Assembly: GCA_035691305.1 (NCBI GenBank)
Contig: DASSJF010000027.1
Location: 1 to 64,000 of the forward strand
Direction of reading: 5' to 3'
Source: a bacterium
Lineage (GTDB): Bacteria; Sysuimicrobiota; Sysuimicrobiia; Sysuimicrobiales; Segetimicrobiaceae
Length of the DNA: 64,000 nt
In this document: one piece after another, positions 34,576 to 43,007 of the stretch
Position numbering within the stretch: position 1 is the stretch's first letter
Layout of the letters: each line of letters begins with the position of its first letter
The notes under the pieces: model-generated
Database searches by the model: none
What the model was told of the DNA's origin: nothing
Seen by the model: the letters and a program-made list of their open reading frames with translations, nothing else
Position numbers and translations under genes: made by a program

Positions 34576-36225
34576 ATGAAGCACGGCAGCCGCATGGGCA
34601 AGGGGATCAGCCGCCGCGACCTGTTGTCCGCCGCAGGCGCCACGCTGACCGGGGGCGCCGCTCTGTCCGCGTTGCGGCCGTTGCTCGGCGCCGTCCCGGC
34701 GCAGGCTGCGGAACCGATATACGGCGGCACGCTCACGATCGCATTCGTCCCGTTCGCGACGCACATCGACGCGAACTCCGCCAACATCAGCACGTTGAAC
34801 GAGGTCGCGAAGTACTTCTATGAGACGCTATTCGACTGGGACGCGGACGGCAAGCTGGTCCCCTCCCTGGTCCAGAGCGAGCAGATATCCCGGGACGGCC
34901 TGACGGTCACCTGGAAGCTGCAGCCCGGCGTGAAGTTCCACGACGGGACGTCCTTCAATGCCGCGGCCGTGAAGTGGAACCTGGAGCGCAAAGGCGAGAA
35001 GAAACAGCCGCTCTACGACGCGCTCTTCGTCAGGCGCATCGACGCGGTCGACGACCTCACGGTGCGGGTAACGATGACCCAGCCCCAGCCGGGCCTCGCG
35101 GCGTGGCTCAGCCTGCCCACGTTTTCGATGTACAGCCCGTCGTTCGTCCAAAAAGTCGGTGACGACGGCCTCAAGCGACAGGCCTCAGGCACGGGCCCGT
35201 TCACCGTCCAGGAGTTCCGCGCCAACGAGATCCTCCGGCTCCGGCGCGCGCCGCAGTACTGGCGCAAAGGGCTGCCGTACCTCGACGAAATTGTGTTCCG
35301 CATGGTGCCGTCGATCAGTGCGCGCGCCGCGATGCTGCAGGCCGGCGACGTGGACATGGCGCTCGCGCTCTCGATCCCAGACATCGCGCGGCTGCGGCAC
35401 CTCAAGGGCTTCCGGGTTCTGCAACAGCTGGGCTCCCAGCAGTACTACCTGGCGATCAACGCAGCACACGATCCGCTCAAGGACGGTCGCGTGCGGCGTG
35501 CGCTCAACCACGCGGTCGACAAGGACGGCATCATGCGGACCGTGCTGCTCGGCAGCGCGGAGTTCTCGACCGCTAACTTCCTGACGCGCAAGGTGGACGG
35601 CTACGCACGGGCTGGCGTCTACCCGTACGACCGGGCGGCAGCGGCGCGGCTCCTGGACGAAGCGGGGTGGAAGCCGGGCCCGGGCGGGATGCGCGCGAAG
35701 GACGGCAAGTCGCTCTCGCTCGACATCGCGACGACCAGCGGCGCCCGCTCCGGCGACGTGCAGATCGCCGAGCTGGTGCAGGGCATGCTCAAGAACGTCG
35801 GCGTCGGCGCCAACGTCAACGTCGTGGATTCGGCGACCTTTCTGGCACGCGTCAATCTGCCGATTCCCCAGCAGCTCCCCTACGATCTGCTGAACCTCGC
35901 CGTCAACGTCTTTTCGGGCGATGCGGAGTACGTGATGCGAACCTTTTACCTCACGAGCGCTTGGCCGCCCGCGTACTACAACTATGCGCACTACTCCAAC
36001 CCAACGGTGGACAAGGACGTCGACGCCGCACTGCGCGCGCCGACGAAGGCGCAGCGTGACCAGATCTTTGCGCGGATCATCAAGCAAGTGTACGCCGACA
36101 CGCCGACCATACTGCTGTGCGACGTGCCGACGATCGCGGCCGTGCAGGACACCGTGCAGGGCGTGTTCTTCAACGGCCCCGCGAACAATTGGCCGGCCAA
36201 GTACGCGTGGAAGGAAAAGCGCTAG
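34576..36225 (+). CDS. ABC transporter solute-binding protein, family 5 (Tat-exported)
   Basis: A 549-residue family 5 binding protein with a twin-arginine signal: ISRRDLLSAAGATLTGGAAL at about residues 10-29, followed by AQAAEPIYGGTLTIA. Body motifs include LVPSLVQSEQISRDGLTVTW and PGVKFHDGTSFNAAAVKWN. The frame is open back to 34501; the ATG at 34576 was chosen for its GGGGG site and normal signal length, and 34555 or 34594 are also possible. It starts the plus-strand transporter operon. Confidence 0.9.
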   Translation: MKHGSRMGKGISRRDLLSAAGATLTGGAALSALRPLLGAVPAQAAEPIYGGTLTIAFVPFATHIDANSANISTLNEVAKYFYETLFDWDADGKLVPSLVQSEQISRDGLTVTWKLQPGVKFHDGTSFNAAAVKWNLERKGEKKQPLYDALFVRRIDAVDDLTVRVTMTQPQPGLAAWLSLPTFSMYSPSFVQKVGDDGLKRQASGTGPFTVQEFRANEILRLRRAPQYWRKGLPYLDEIVFRMVPSISARAAMLQAGDVDMALALSIPDIARLRHLKGFRVLQQLGSQQYYLAINAAHDPLKDGRVRRALNHAVDKDGIMRTVLLGSAEFSTANFLTRKVDGYARAGVYPYDRAAAARLLDEAGWKPGPGGMRAKDGKSLSLDIATTSGARSGDVQIAELVQGMLKNVGVGANVNVVDSATFLARVNLPIPQQLPYDLLNLAVNVFSGDAEYVMRTFYLTSAWPPAYYNYAHYSNPTVDKDVDAALRAPTKAQRDQIFARIIKQVYADTPTILLCDVPTIAAVQDTVQGVFFNGPANNWPAKYAWKEKR

Positions 36226-36264
36226 CGCCCGCCTGATCGGGGACCGCTGGTCGAGGACGCGACG

Positions 36265-37185
36265 ATGGGCGGCTACATCGCCAGGCGCGCGCTCGTCAGC
36301 ATCCCGCTGCTCCTCCTGATCGTGACGGTAGTGTTCTTCGCCTTCCGGGCGATCCCGGGCGATCCCGCTCGGCTCTACGTCGGCACCGATGCCTCCCAGG
36401 AAACGGTGGAGCAGTACCGGCGGGCGTGGGGGCTCGATCAACCGGTCGCCGTGCAATACGCCCGCTACCTCTCGCGCCTGCTGCGCGGCGACCTCGGCGT
36501 CTCGATTCAGAGCGGGCAGACGGTCCTGCACGAACTGGGCGGCCATTTCCCATCGACGCTCGCGCTCTCGTGCGCCGCGATGGCGGTCGCCGCCGCCGTC
36601 GGCATTCCGCTCGGGATCCTCGCCGGCTGGAAGCGCGACACGATGTGGGATGCGGCGGCGAGCGGCGTGGCGCTCGCCGGCATCTCGATCCCGCTCTTCT
36701 GGCTCGGCCTTCTCCTCATCTACACGTTCAGCGTGCGCCTCCACGTCGTCCCGAGCGGCGGGAACGAGACGTGGCGCAGTTACATCCTGCCCGCGGTCTC
36801 GCTTGCGATGTTTCCCCTGACCTTTATCGTGCGCATGACCCGCTCGTCGCTGCTGGACGTGATCAAGGAAGACTACGTACGGACGGCCCGGGCGAAAGGT
36901 CTGCGCGAGGTCGTGGTCATCGGCTGGCACGCCGTGCGCAACGCGCTGCTGCCGGTCGTCACCGTGATCGGGCTGCTCTTCGGCTACATGCTCGGCGGCG
37001 CGATCGTAACCGAGACGATCTTCGCGTGGCCCGGCCTGGGGCGCCTCCTCGTGACCGCGGTGGCACAGCGTGACTTTCCGTTGATTCAGGGCGACCTGCT
37101 GCTGTTCGCGGCGCTCTTCATGCTGGTGAACCTGGCAGTAGACCTGCTGTACGCGTGGATCGATCCGCGCATCCGCCTCGAATGA
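36265..37185 (+). CDS. ABC transporter permease (DppB/OppB type)
   Basis: A 306-residue DppB-type permease. It starts MGGYIARRALVSIPLLLLIV and has RAIPGDPARLYVGTDAS, the EAA-region DYVRTARAKGLREVVVIGWH and GGAIVTETIFAWPGLGRLLV. It follows the Tat-exported binding protein by 39 bases and overlaps the DppC-type gene by 4 bases (ATGA). It is paralogous to the gene at 31671. Confidence 0.94.
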   Translation: MGGYIARRALVSIPLLLLIVTVVFFAFRAIPGDPARLYVGTDASQETVEQYRRAWGLDQPVAVQYARYLSRLLRGDLGVSIQSGQTVLHELGGHFPSTLALSCAAMAVAAAVGIPLGILAGWKRDTMWDAAASGVALAGISIPLFWLGLLLIYTFSVRLHVVPSGGNETWRSYILPAVSLAMFPLTFIVRMTRSSLLDVIKEDYVRTARAKGLREVVVIGWHAVRNALLPVVTVIGLLFGYMLGGAIVTETIFAWPGLGRLLVTAVAQRDFPLIQGDLLLFAALFMLVNLAVDLLYAWIDPRIRLE

Positions 37186-38009
37186 GACGACGGCCCTCCG
37201 CCGCGCGCCGCAACCTCCGGCTCCACTACGGCGGGATCCTGATCGCCCTGTTCCTCGCGACCGGGACCGTCGGCCCCCACCTGCTGCGGGACAACCCCAA
37301 CGCCATCGACCTGACGCAGAACCTCGCGCCCCCCACCGGACGGCACCCGTTTGGCACGGACACCGAAGGCCGCGACCTGCTGAGCCGGGTTGTGGTCGGC
37401 GCCCGCACGGACCTCGTGATGTCGGTCAGTGCCGTCGCGCTCGGCGGAGTCACCGGCATCGCGTGCGGGCTGGTCGCCGGCTACTATCCTCGGGTGCGCA
37501 CCCCGATCATGCGCTTCATGGACGTGCTGTTGGCATTCCCGAGCCTCGTCGTGGCACTCGGCATCATCGCCGTCGTGGGCTCGAGCCTCCGAAACGTCAT
37601 CATCGCGCTGGCGATCTACCAGGTCCCGCAGTTCACGCGACTGGTGAACGGCGTCGTGCTCAGCCTGCGGGAGCAGGCCTACGTGGAATCGGCGCGCGCG
37701 GCCGGCGCGCGGGACGGCCGGATCATCGGCCGCTACATCGTCCCCAATATGCTCCCCCCTGTCATCGTGCAGATCAGTCTCTTCGTCCCGAGCGCGATCA
37801 CGATCGGCGCGAGCCTTAGCTTCCTCGGGCTCGGCATCTCGCCCCCCACGGCCGAGTGGGGGTCCATGCTGCAGAACAGCCTGGAATGGGCCGGGATGGC
37901 GCCGCACGTCATGATCGCGCCGGGGCTCGCGCTGATGGCCGTGATCCTCGGATTCAATCTGTTCGGGGACGGCCTGCGCGACGCGCTCGATCCCCGGCTG
38001 CGGATTTAG
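37182..38009 (+). CDS. ABC transporter permease (DppC/OppC type)
   Basis: A 275-residue OppC-type permease with PPTGRHPFGTDTEGRDLLSR, the EAA loop YVESARAAGARDGRIIGRY and LSFLGLGISPPTAEWG. The ATG at 37182 overlaps the upstream stop. The in-frame start at 37155 would lie deep in the upstream gene and is less likely. No ATPase gene follows; the next gene is convergent. Confidence 0.94.
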   Translation: MRRRPSAARRNLRLHYGGILIALFLATGTVGPHLLRDNPNAIDLTQNLAPPTGRHPFGTDTEGRDLLSRVVVGARTDLVMSVSAVALGGVTGIACGLVAGYYPRVRTPIMRFMDVLLAFPSLVVALGIIAVVGSSLRNVIIALAIYQVPQFTRLVNGVVLSLREQAYVESARAAGARDGRIIGRYIVPNMLPPVIVQISLFVPSAITIGASLSFLGLGISPPTAEWGSMLQNSLEWAGMAPHVMIAPGLALMAVILGFNLFGDGLRDALDPRLRI

Positions 38010-38010
38010 T

Positions 38011-39399
38011 CTACGGCCGCAGGAACCGTCCGTACCCCGGCCGCGTCGTCACCTCGCCCCCTGAGGCGACGACGCGGCCGCGCACCATCGTCACGACCGC
38101 TATCCCGGTAACCGTGCGGCCGTCGTAGGGACGGGTCAAGACGCGCGACTTAGTGTAGAAGTCGTTGGACCGCAGGACGTGCGTCCGCGCCATGTCAACG
38201 ATCGTGAGATCGGCGTCCGAGCCGATGGCAACGCGGCCCTTGCGCGGGTAGAGCCCAAAGATCCGTGCGGGATTCTCGCTCAGCAGCGCGACGAGGCGGC
38301 CGAGCGTCAAACGTCCGGCGTTCACGTGGGTCAGCATCATCGGCACCATGGGTTCCATGCCCGGCTGCCCGCCGGCCGCATCGAAGATGTTGTCCGAACG
38401 GCGGTCCGCCTCGCGGGACGGGCTCGGCGTGTGGTCGCTTGCGAGAATATCCACAGTACCGTTACGCACGAATTCCCACAGCCGCGCCTGGCTCTCCGCC
38501 GAGCGGAGCGGCGGGTGCACCTTCCCGTATGCCCCGAACGAGGTCATATCCGTGTCCGTGAAGTGTAGATACTCCGGCCGCGACTCGATCGTGACGGCCT
38601 GGCCATCTTCGCGCGCGCGCCGGGCGAGCATGATCGCGTCGGGTGAGGCGACGTGGACGAGATGCAGCCTGGCGCCGGCGGCGCGGGCGAGCGCGAGCGT
38701 CTCCCCTGTCGCCACGACCTCGCACAGCTCGGGACGCCCGCGGCTGTGGTCCTGAGGCTTGACCTGCCCGGCGGCGCGCGCCTTGGCCTCAAAGTACTTC
38801 GCGAGCGCGTCGTGCTCGACGTGCACCGAGTGGACGAGGCCCGTGGCCGCCGACTCGCGCAGGCGCTCGAGCATCAGGCCCGGATCCGCAACGCGGATGC
38901 CGCCTTCGAGTTTGGCGCGCTCGTTGGTCTCGGGCAGCTTGGAGCGGAAGCTCTTGAATCCGATGACACCGGCCTCGGCGAGTCCGGCCGCCGCTCCGCC
39001 GTTCGTCTCCCCGAGCCCGCCGTACATCGCGAAGTCGATCACCGCCTTAGGCTCGACGATCTGAAGCCTCGAGCGCATGATTTCGGCCCGATCCACGGAC
39101 GGGTACGAGTTCGGCATCTCGACGATCGTGGTGAGGCCGCTGGCCGCCGCGCCGCGCGTGCCGCTGGTGAAGTCCTCCCACTCCGGCCACCCGGGATCGT
39201 AGAAATGGACATGCGCGTCGATGAGCCCCGGCAGCACCTTAAGGCCGGCCGCGTCGACCCATTCCGCGGCGTCCTGCCGGGCAAGCACTCCCGGGGCGGC
39301 GACGGCCGAGATCCGGCCAGCCGTGATCCCGATATCCGCGGGGAACTCCTCCCGGGGGCTGACGATCGTTCCGTTTCCGACGATCACATCAAACGGCAT
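38011..39399 (-). CDS. Cyclic amidohydrolase (dihydroorotase/allantoinase/hydantoinase type)
   Basis: A 462-residue paralogue of the amidohydrolase at 26236, sharing HVHFYDPGWPEWEDF and MEMPNSYP-type blocks. The metal ligands are intact: HVH, the Lys in VIGFKSFRS, His in HSVHVEHD and LHLVHVASPD, and Asp in LASDHTPS. GGGAG ahead of the ATG at 39399 fixes the start. It is convergent with the second transporter set (1 base gap), so both transporter modules carry an associated amidohydrolase. Confidence 0.9.
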   Translation of the reverse strand: MPFDVIVGNGTIVSPREEFPADIGITAGRISAVAAPGVLARQDAAEWVDAAGLKVLPGLIDAHVHFYDPGWPEWEDFTSGTRGAAASGLTTIVEMPNSYPSVDRAEIMRSRLQIVEPKAVIDFAMYGGLGETNGGAAAGLAEAGVIGFKSFRSKLPETNERAKLEGGIRVADPGLMLERLRESAATGLVHSVHVEHDALAKYFEAKARAAGQVKPQDHSRGRPELCEVVATGETLALARAAGARLHLVHVASPDAIMLARRAREDGQAVTIESRPEYLHFTDTDMTSFGAYGKVHPPLRSAESQARLWEFVRNGTVDILASDHTPSPSREADRRSDNIFDAAGGQPGMEPMVPMMLTHVNAGRLTLGRLVALLSENPARIFGLYPRKGRVAIGSDADLTIVDMARTHVLRSNDFYTKSRVLTRPYDGRTVTGIAVVTMVRGRVVASGGEVTTRPGYGRFLRP

Positions 39400-39744
39400 C
39401 CGCTTCTCCCGGCGCGCACGTGCGGTACACCATCCGACTACGCCGCGCGCAGCGAAGGGACCTCCGGGGTCGCGCCGCGGGCGCGCGAAACCAACTGCGC
39501 ACACATCGCGAGTTACGATCGGCAAGGAGTACCCTGTGTCCCAATCGGTTCTCTTGCCCACGCGCGAGCGAGGCCAAATCAAACCAGGACCGGCGGAGTG
39601 AGCGGTGGATCTCGTCTGACCGTCCGTAGTCCCGAGTCCTCGCCGACGGGAGCCGGTTAGAGGACGGACGATGGGATCACGTTACGGAATGCTACGCTCT
39701 GGGCCGCGAGGGGAAGTCGCGGCTCGTGCGGAATATGCCGTGCC
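39400..39744. other. Gene-free stretch between amidohydrolase and CAP protein
   Basis: About 345 bases with no supported gene. It contains the divergent start regions of both neighbours. I see no clear promoter hexamers, repeats or hairpin with T-run. Confidence 0.5.
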
Positions 39745-40287
39745 GTGTTTCGGGGCTCTGTATCGGTCTCGCGCGTAGTCATCGTCGCGGCCGCTTTCGC
39801 GGCGGTGGGCTTCGGGCCGGCACGACCGGTGCCGGCATACCCGCAAACTCGCCCGCAGGACGGAACCGCTGTGACGCCGCTCGGCACGGGAGCTCAGGAC
39901 AGCGCATTCGTTCCCGCGGCCGAGGAGGATCTACTCGCGATGTTGAACGCGGTCCGAAGCGAGCACGGTCTCGCGCCGCTCTCCATGAACGGGGTTCTCC
40001 GCGGCGTGGCGCGAGGGCATTCGCGCGACATGGCCCTCAAGGGATACATCGGCCACGGCTCGACGGACGGGGAGTCGTTTTTCACCCGGATGTCCCGCGT
40101 GGTGTCGCGCGGCACCCTGACAGGCGAAAATGTCGCGACGGCCGTGGACCCCGTGCGCATTCACGCCGCGTTTATCCACAGCGAAGGACACCTGAAGAAC
40201 ATCCTGGATCCCGCCTTTCGACGAGTAGGCGTCGGAGTTGCGACGGCCGGACGGTTGCTGATCGCTACGGAAGATTTTACGGATTGA
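39745..40287 (+). CDS. Secreted CAP-domain protein (SCP/PR1 family)
   Basis: A 180-residue exported protein with an N-terminal hydrophobic signal (SRVVIVAAAFAAVGFG). The CAP domain starts at LLAMLNAVRSEHGLAPLSMN and contains GHSRDMALKGYIGH, TGENVA and HSEGHLKNILDPAFRRVGVG. The cavity residues His, Glu and His of the family are present. CAP proteins in bacteria are often spore- or envelope-associated with no fixed activity. The GTG start at 39745 is uncertain. Confidence 0.85.
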   Translation: MFRGSVSVSRVVIVAAAFAAVGFGPARPVPAYPQTRPQDGTAVTPLGTGAQDSAFVPAAEEDLLAMLNAVRSEHGLAPLSMNGVLRGVARGHSRDMALKGYIGHGSTDGESFFTRMSRVVSRGTLTGENVATAVDPVRIHAAFIHSEGHLKNILDPAFRRVGVGVATAGRLLIATEDFTD

Positions 40288-40337
40288 AGCATGGCCGGAC
40301 CGACATCCGCGGGGCCGTGATTCGAGAGAATGATAAA

Positions 40338-40362
40338 GGCACCCGGAGTGATCCCGGGTGCC
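40338..40362 (-). terminator. Intrinsic terminator of the polyglycine protein gene
   Basis: GGCACCCGG (40338-40346) pairs perfectly with CCGGGTGCC (40354-40362) around a 7-base loop. On the minus strand the stem is followed by TTTATCATTCTC, a T-rich tail. It lies 41 bases beyond the stop codon of the 40404 gene. Confidence 0.85.
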
Positions 40363-40403
40363 CGCATGTTCGCAACCGGCGGCGCTGTTACGCCGCCGCG
40401 GCC

Positions 40404-41066
40404 TCAACGACCGTGACCGTGCTCGCCACCGTTGCCGTTGTCGCCACCGTTGCCGTTGCCACCGTTACCGCCTTCGCCGTGGCCCCAGCCCTTGTCGCCC
40501 TGCTCACCGCTACCGTGGCCCTTGCCGGCGCCCTGGCCGTTGCCGTGATCGTAGCCACCGCCACCGCCACCGCCGCCACCACCGCCACCGCCGCCACCAC
40601 CGCCACCGCCACCGCCGCCACCACCACCGCCGCCGGCGTCATCGCCGCCAGCCCCACCACCACCGCCGCCGCCACCAATGGTGTAGTCGCCCTTGTCAAC
40701 GCCCCCGACGCTGAAGCCCGGAGCTACGGTTCCTCTTACCGGATACACCAGCAGCGTCACGATGCCGGCAATCTGCTCGGATTCAACCGGCGCAGACCAC
40801 ACAAGCGCTCCGACGCCGATGAACTCCGGCAGACGGCCGAAATCAATCCGCTCGGTGCCGGCGTAGAAAACTGTCTGAGTGGTCGCGTGGAATTCTTGCG
40901 TACCAGCGGGTCCGAGAACTGCGAAGGTGCTCGAGTCGACGTTGACTCCGGTGAGCGAGCCTTGCGTCTGAATGGCAGGCCCGGCGATCTCAGCCTGCGC
41001 AACGCCTGCGAATCCGCCCCATGCCGCAAGCGCCACAATGACTGCACCGGTGATTACCCACCTCAT
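40404..41066 (-). CDS. Secreted glycine-rich protein with polyglycine tract
   Basis: A 220-residue exported protein. Residues 1-25 are a signal peptide (VALAAWGGFAGVAQA). About 30-115 form a beta-rich domain resembling DUF5666-like folds (SLTGVNVDSSTFAVLGPAG, FIGVGALVW). About 125-170 are almost pure glycine, with one run of more than 25 glycines, and the tail is G/N/H/K-rich (YDHGNGQG, GWGHGEGG). GGAGGGGG precedes the ATG. A surface or matrix structural role is plausible. The strong terminator suggests a monocistronic, well expressed gene. Confidence 0.8.
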   Translation of the reverse strand: MRWVITGAVIVALAAWGGFAGVAQAEIAGPAIQTQGSLTGVNVDSSTFAVLGPAGTQEFHATTQTVFYAGTERIDFGRLPEFIGVGALVWSAPVESEQIAGIVTLLVYPVRGTVAPGFSVGGVDKGDYTIGGGGGGGGAGGDDAGGGGGGGGGGGGGGGGGGGGGGGGGGGYDHGNGQGAGKGHGSGEQGDKGWGHGEGGNGGNGNGGDNGNGGEHGHGR

Positions 41067-41428
41067 GGGTCCCCCTCCACCTTAGCCTGCCTCGTTTCGG
41101 CAGCCCGGCCCACCACATGGGTGCCGTTGACTTTGCGTCCCCAGGTCGCCCTGAGTTTGCTCTGTCGGCGAGGGACCGTCTAACTCCCCAGACCAACCTC
41201 CCGCGCATGACGTCTTTCCGCCTTAAACATCTCGTACCCGGACTGTCACCTCAATCGGGCGGAGTATGTGTCGCGGATCGGGTCAAGACCCGACCTGGTT
41301 CCTGGGTAGTGGGTTGGTCCACCACCGGTTCCTGGCGTCGTACCTTCACAATCGGGGGCTTCCGTGGCGACCTTGATTGCGTCTTCGAGCCGGTCCACCG
41401 TGCAGGCGAAGGCGGTCCCGACCACCGC
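41067..41428. other. Gene-free stretch with a perfect palindrome
   Basis: About 360 bases without a supported gene. It holds the palindrome TCGGGTC-AA-GACCCGA (41278-41293) and two copies of GGTTCCTGG about 30 bases apart. No promoter could be assigned confidently. Confidence 0.5.
41278..41293. promoter_or_regulatory. Perfect 7+7 palindrome
   Basis: TCGGGTC, a two-base AA spacer, then GACCCGA. It lies between the 5' end of the polyglycine protein gene and the 3' end of the DUF4389 gene. It could be an operator; there is no T-run to make it a terminator. Confidence 0.35.
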
Positions 41429-42052
41429 TCACGACAGGCCGAACGGCGGATAGCGGTCGGTCGTCAGCAAGAACGCGTACGCCCCCACCCGCAGGATCCA
41501 GCGGAACACGCCCACGACGAAGTTGAAGAGCGACCGCGGATATCGCCCCGTGAACAAGACGGCAAACCAGGCGATCACGACGCAAATCACGGCCGCGATC
41601 CCGACGAAGACCAGCACGATGTAGTGCGGGATGGCGAGGAACCATTTCACGAGCGGCAGCCACCGGTTGAGGCCGCCCGCCGCGTCCGGGTACGGGATCG
41701 CGATGTGGACGGCCTGCTCCTCCTCGACCGACGGATACTCGTCCCGCAGAAGCGCCATGTAGGCACCGACACGGGCGCTGAATCTCGTCAACGCAATATT
41801 CCACTCGAACCACCACCGCGGATACCGACGGGCGAACACGAGCAGCAGCGCCGTGGGGGCGAACACGATCCCGCCGGCGACGAACGGTACGATGTGATGT
41901 GATTTATCCTGCTCGGGCCCGCTGATGAGAGCCAAGACAATGGCGATCGGGATGACGGTGAACAGCCGGAACGCGGTGGTGAGCCGGTTCAGTTCTCGGT
42001 CCGGGTAGTCGACGTCCAGCGTGGCGGGAAACGGCTCGGGCACGGCCGGCAT
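41429..42052 (-). CDS. DUF4389 family membrane protein
   Basis: A 207-residue protein with about four membrane segments. It matches DUF4389: LVKWFLAIPHYIVLVFVG, WFAVLFTGRYPRSLFNFVVG and RVGAYAFLLTTDRYPPFGLS near the C-terminus, with a related block RYPRWWFEWNIALTRFSARV earlier. The function of the family is unknown. AGGGGGATCCCG precedes the ATG at 42052. A TGATACAGT element at 42095-42087 on the minus strand may be its extended -10. Confidence 0.85.
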   Translation of the reverse strand: MPAVPEPFPATLDVDYPDRELNRLTTAFRLFTVIPIAIVLALISGPEQDKSHHIVPFVAGGIVFAPTALLLVFARRYPRWWFEWNIALTRFSARVGAYMALLRDEYPSVEEEQAVHIAIPYPDAAGGLNRWLPLVKWFLAIPHYIVLVFVGIAAVICVVIAWFAVLFTGRYPRSLFNFVVGVFRWILRVGAYAFLLTTDRYPPFGLS

Positions 42053-42141
42053 CGGGATCCCCCTTGTGCTCGACACATTCGCCACCACTGTATCATCCAG
42101 CGGACCGTCCGGCCGCCGCCGCGATCGCGTGTTCGATATAG

Positions 42142-42158
42142 CGGGCTGCCGTAGCCCG
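42142..42158 (-). terminator. Hairpin after the formate dehydrogenase operon
   Basis: CGGGCT pairs with AGCCCG around a five-base loop, 7 bases past the stop of the last fdh gene on the minus strand. No T-run follows, so termination is uncertain. Confidence 0.35.
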
Positions 42159-42164
42159 GACCGC

Positions 42165-43007
42165 TCAGCGTCGCTCCGGGAGGTCCGGCCGGACGTAAGT
42201 GAAGCCAAATCGACCCTTGACGCAGAGGTTGCCCCGCGTCACGCCGTGGTCCGCCGGCGAAGTGACCCCGACGATGCGATTGTCCTGCACTTGGAGCGTG
42301 ACCGCGCACCCAACGCCGCAGTACGGGCAGATCGTCTGCGCCGCGTGCTGCCGCGACTCGTCCCACTCGCCCCTTCGCCGCATGCGGTGCTCGATGAGCG
42401 GCATCAATGCGCCGGTCGGGCAGACGGCGACGCAGTTGCCGCAGAAGACGCAGCGGGAGTCGAGGAGCGCGGTGTCCGCGCCGGTATCGATGCGCGCCTC
42501 GAACCCTCGACCGGCGACCGAGAGCGCGAACGTGAACTGCGCGTCCTCGCCGCAGGCTTCCACGCACTTGTAGCAGAGGATGCACTTCTCGTACTCCCGC
42601 ACGTACAGGTCGTTGTCGTCGCGCAGCGGCTCCCGGACCCGGCGCACACCCTCTCCGAACCGTCCGGGGTCTGCGCCGTACTCCGCGAGATAGGCCCGCA
42701 GGCCGGACGCCGTCGATACGTCCACCGATGAGGCCAGCAGTTCCAGCACGACACGCCGCGCCCGCCGCACCCGCTCGGTTGCGGTGCGCACTTTCATGCC
42801 CGGCTCGACGCGGCGGGAACAGGACGGGATGAGAACGCGGCTGCCCTCGAGCTCCACGACGCACACCCGGCAGACGTTGACCGGGGTCAGGTTCGGATGG
42901 TGGCACAGGGTGGGGGCATCGAGGCCGGCCCGCCGCAGCGCGTCGAGAACGGTCATCCCCTCCTCAGATTCGACCGGACGGCCGTCGATCTCGAGGAGCA
43001 CGCTCAT
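42165..43007 (-). CDS. Formate dehydrogenase N-terminal segment: NuoG-like Fe-S domains plus Mop 4Fe-4S domain
   Basis: A 280-residue iron-sulfur protein. In order: a 2Fe-2S ferredoxin domain (C35, C46, C49, C63), a His/Cys NuoG-type region, two 4Fe-4S clusters (C142/C145/C148/C152 and C186/C189/C192/C196), and the 4Fe-4S domain that normally begins a molybdopterin formate dehydrogenase (C227, C230, C234, C262 in CPYCGVGC and LCVKGRFG). The chain stops right where the FdhA catalytic domain should continue. That domain is a separate gene at 44734-46725. ATGA overlap with the NuoF-like gene shows coupling. Confidence 0.9.
   Translation of the reverse strand: MSVLLEIDGRPVESEEGMTVLDALRRAGLDAPTLCHHPNLTPVNVCRVCVVELEGSRVLIPSCSRRVEPGMKVRTATERVRRARRVVLELLASSVDVSTASGLRAYLAEYGADPGRFGEGVRRVREPLRDDNDLYVREYEKCILCYKCVEACGEDAQFTFALSVAGRGFEARIDTGADTALLDSRCVFCGNCVAVCPTGALMPLIEHRMRRRGEWDESRQHAAQTICPYCGVGCAVTLQVQDNRIVGVTSPADHGVTRGNLCVKGRFGFTYVRPDLPERR

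Noticed and set aside
37155-37181. Earlier start for the second DppC-type permease
   Set aside because: It would lie inside the upstream permease; the ATGA overlap at 37182 is the more usual coupled start.
19533-39600. An integrative element bounded by a duplicated tRNA-Pro 3' end
   Set aside because: I saw no second copy of the tRNA 3' sequence, and no integrase or transposase is present in the window.
40550-40660. CRISPR-like or tandem DNA repeat
   Set aside because: The repeated CCACCGCC pattern is simply the glycine-codon run of the secreted protein; there are no spacers.
42165-42167. A second selenocysteine at the TGA ending the Fe-S/FdhA-N gene
   Set aside because: Translation past it gives about 23 residues without FdhA similarity before another stop, and there is no GGTCT-loop hairpin at the right distance.
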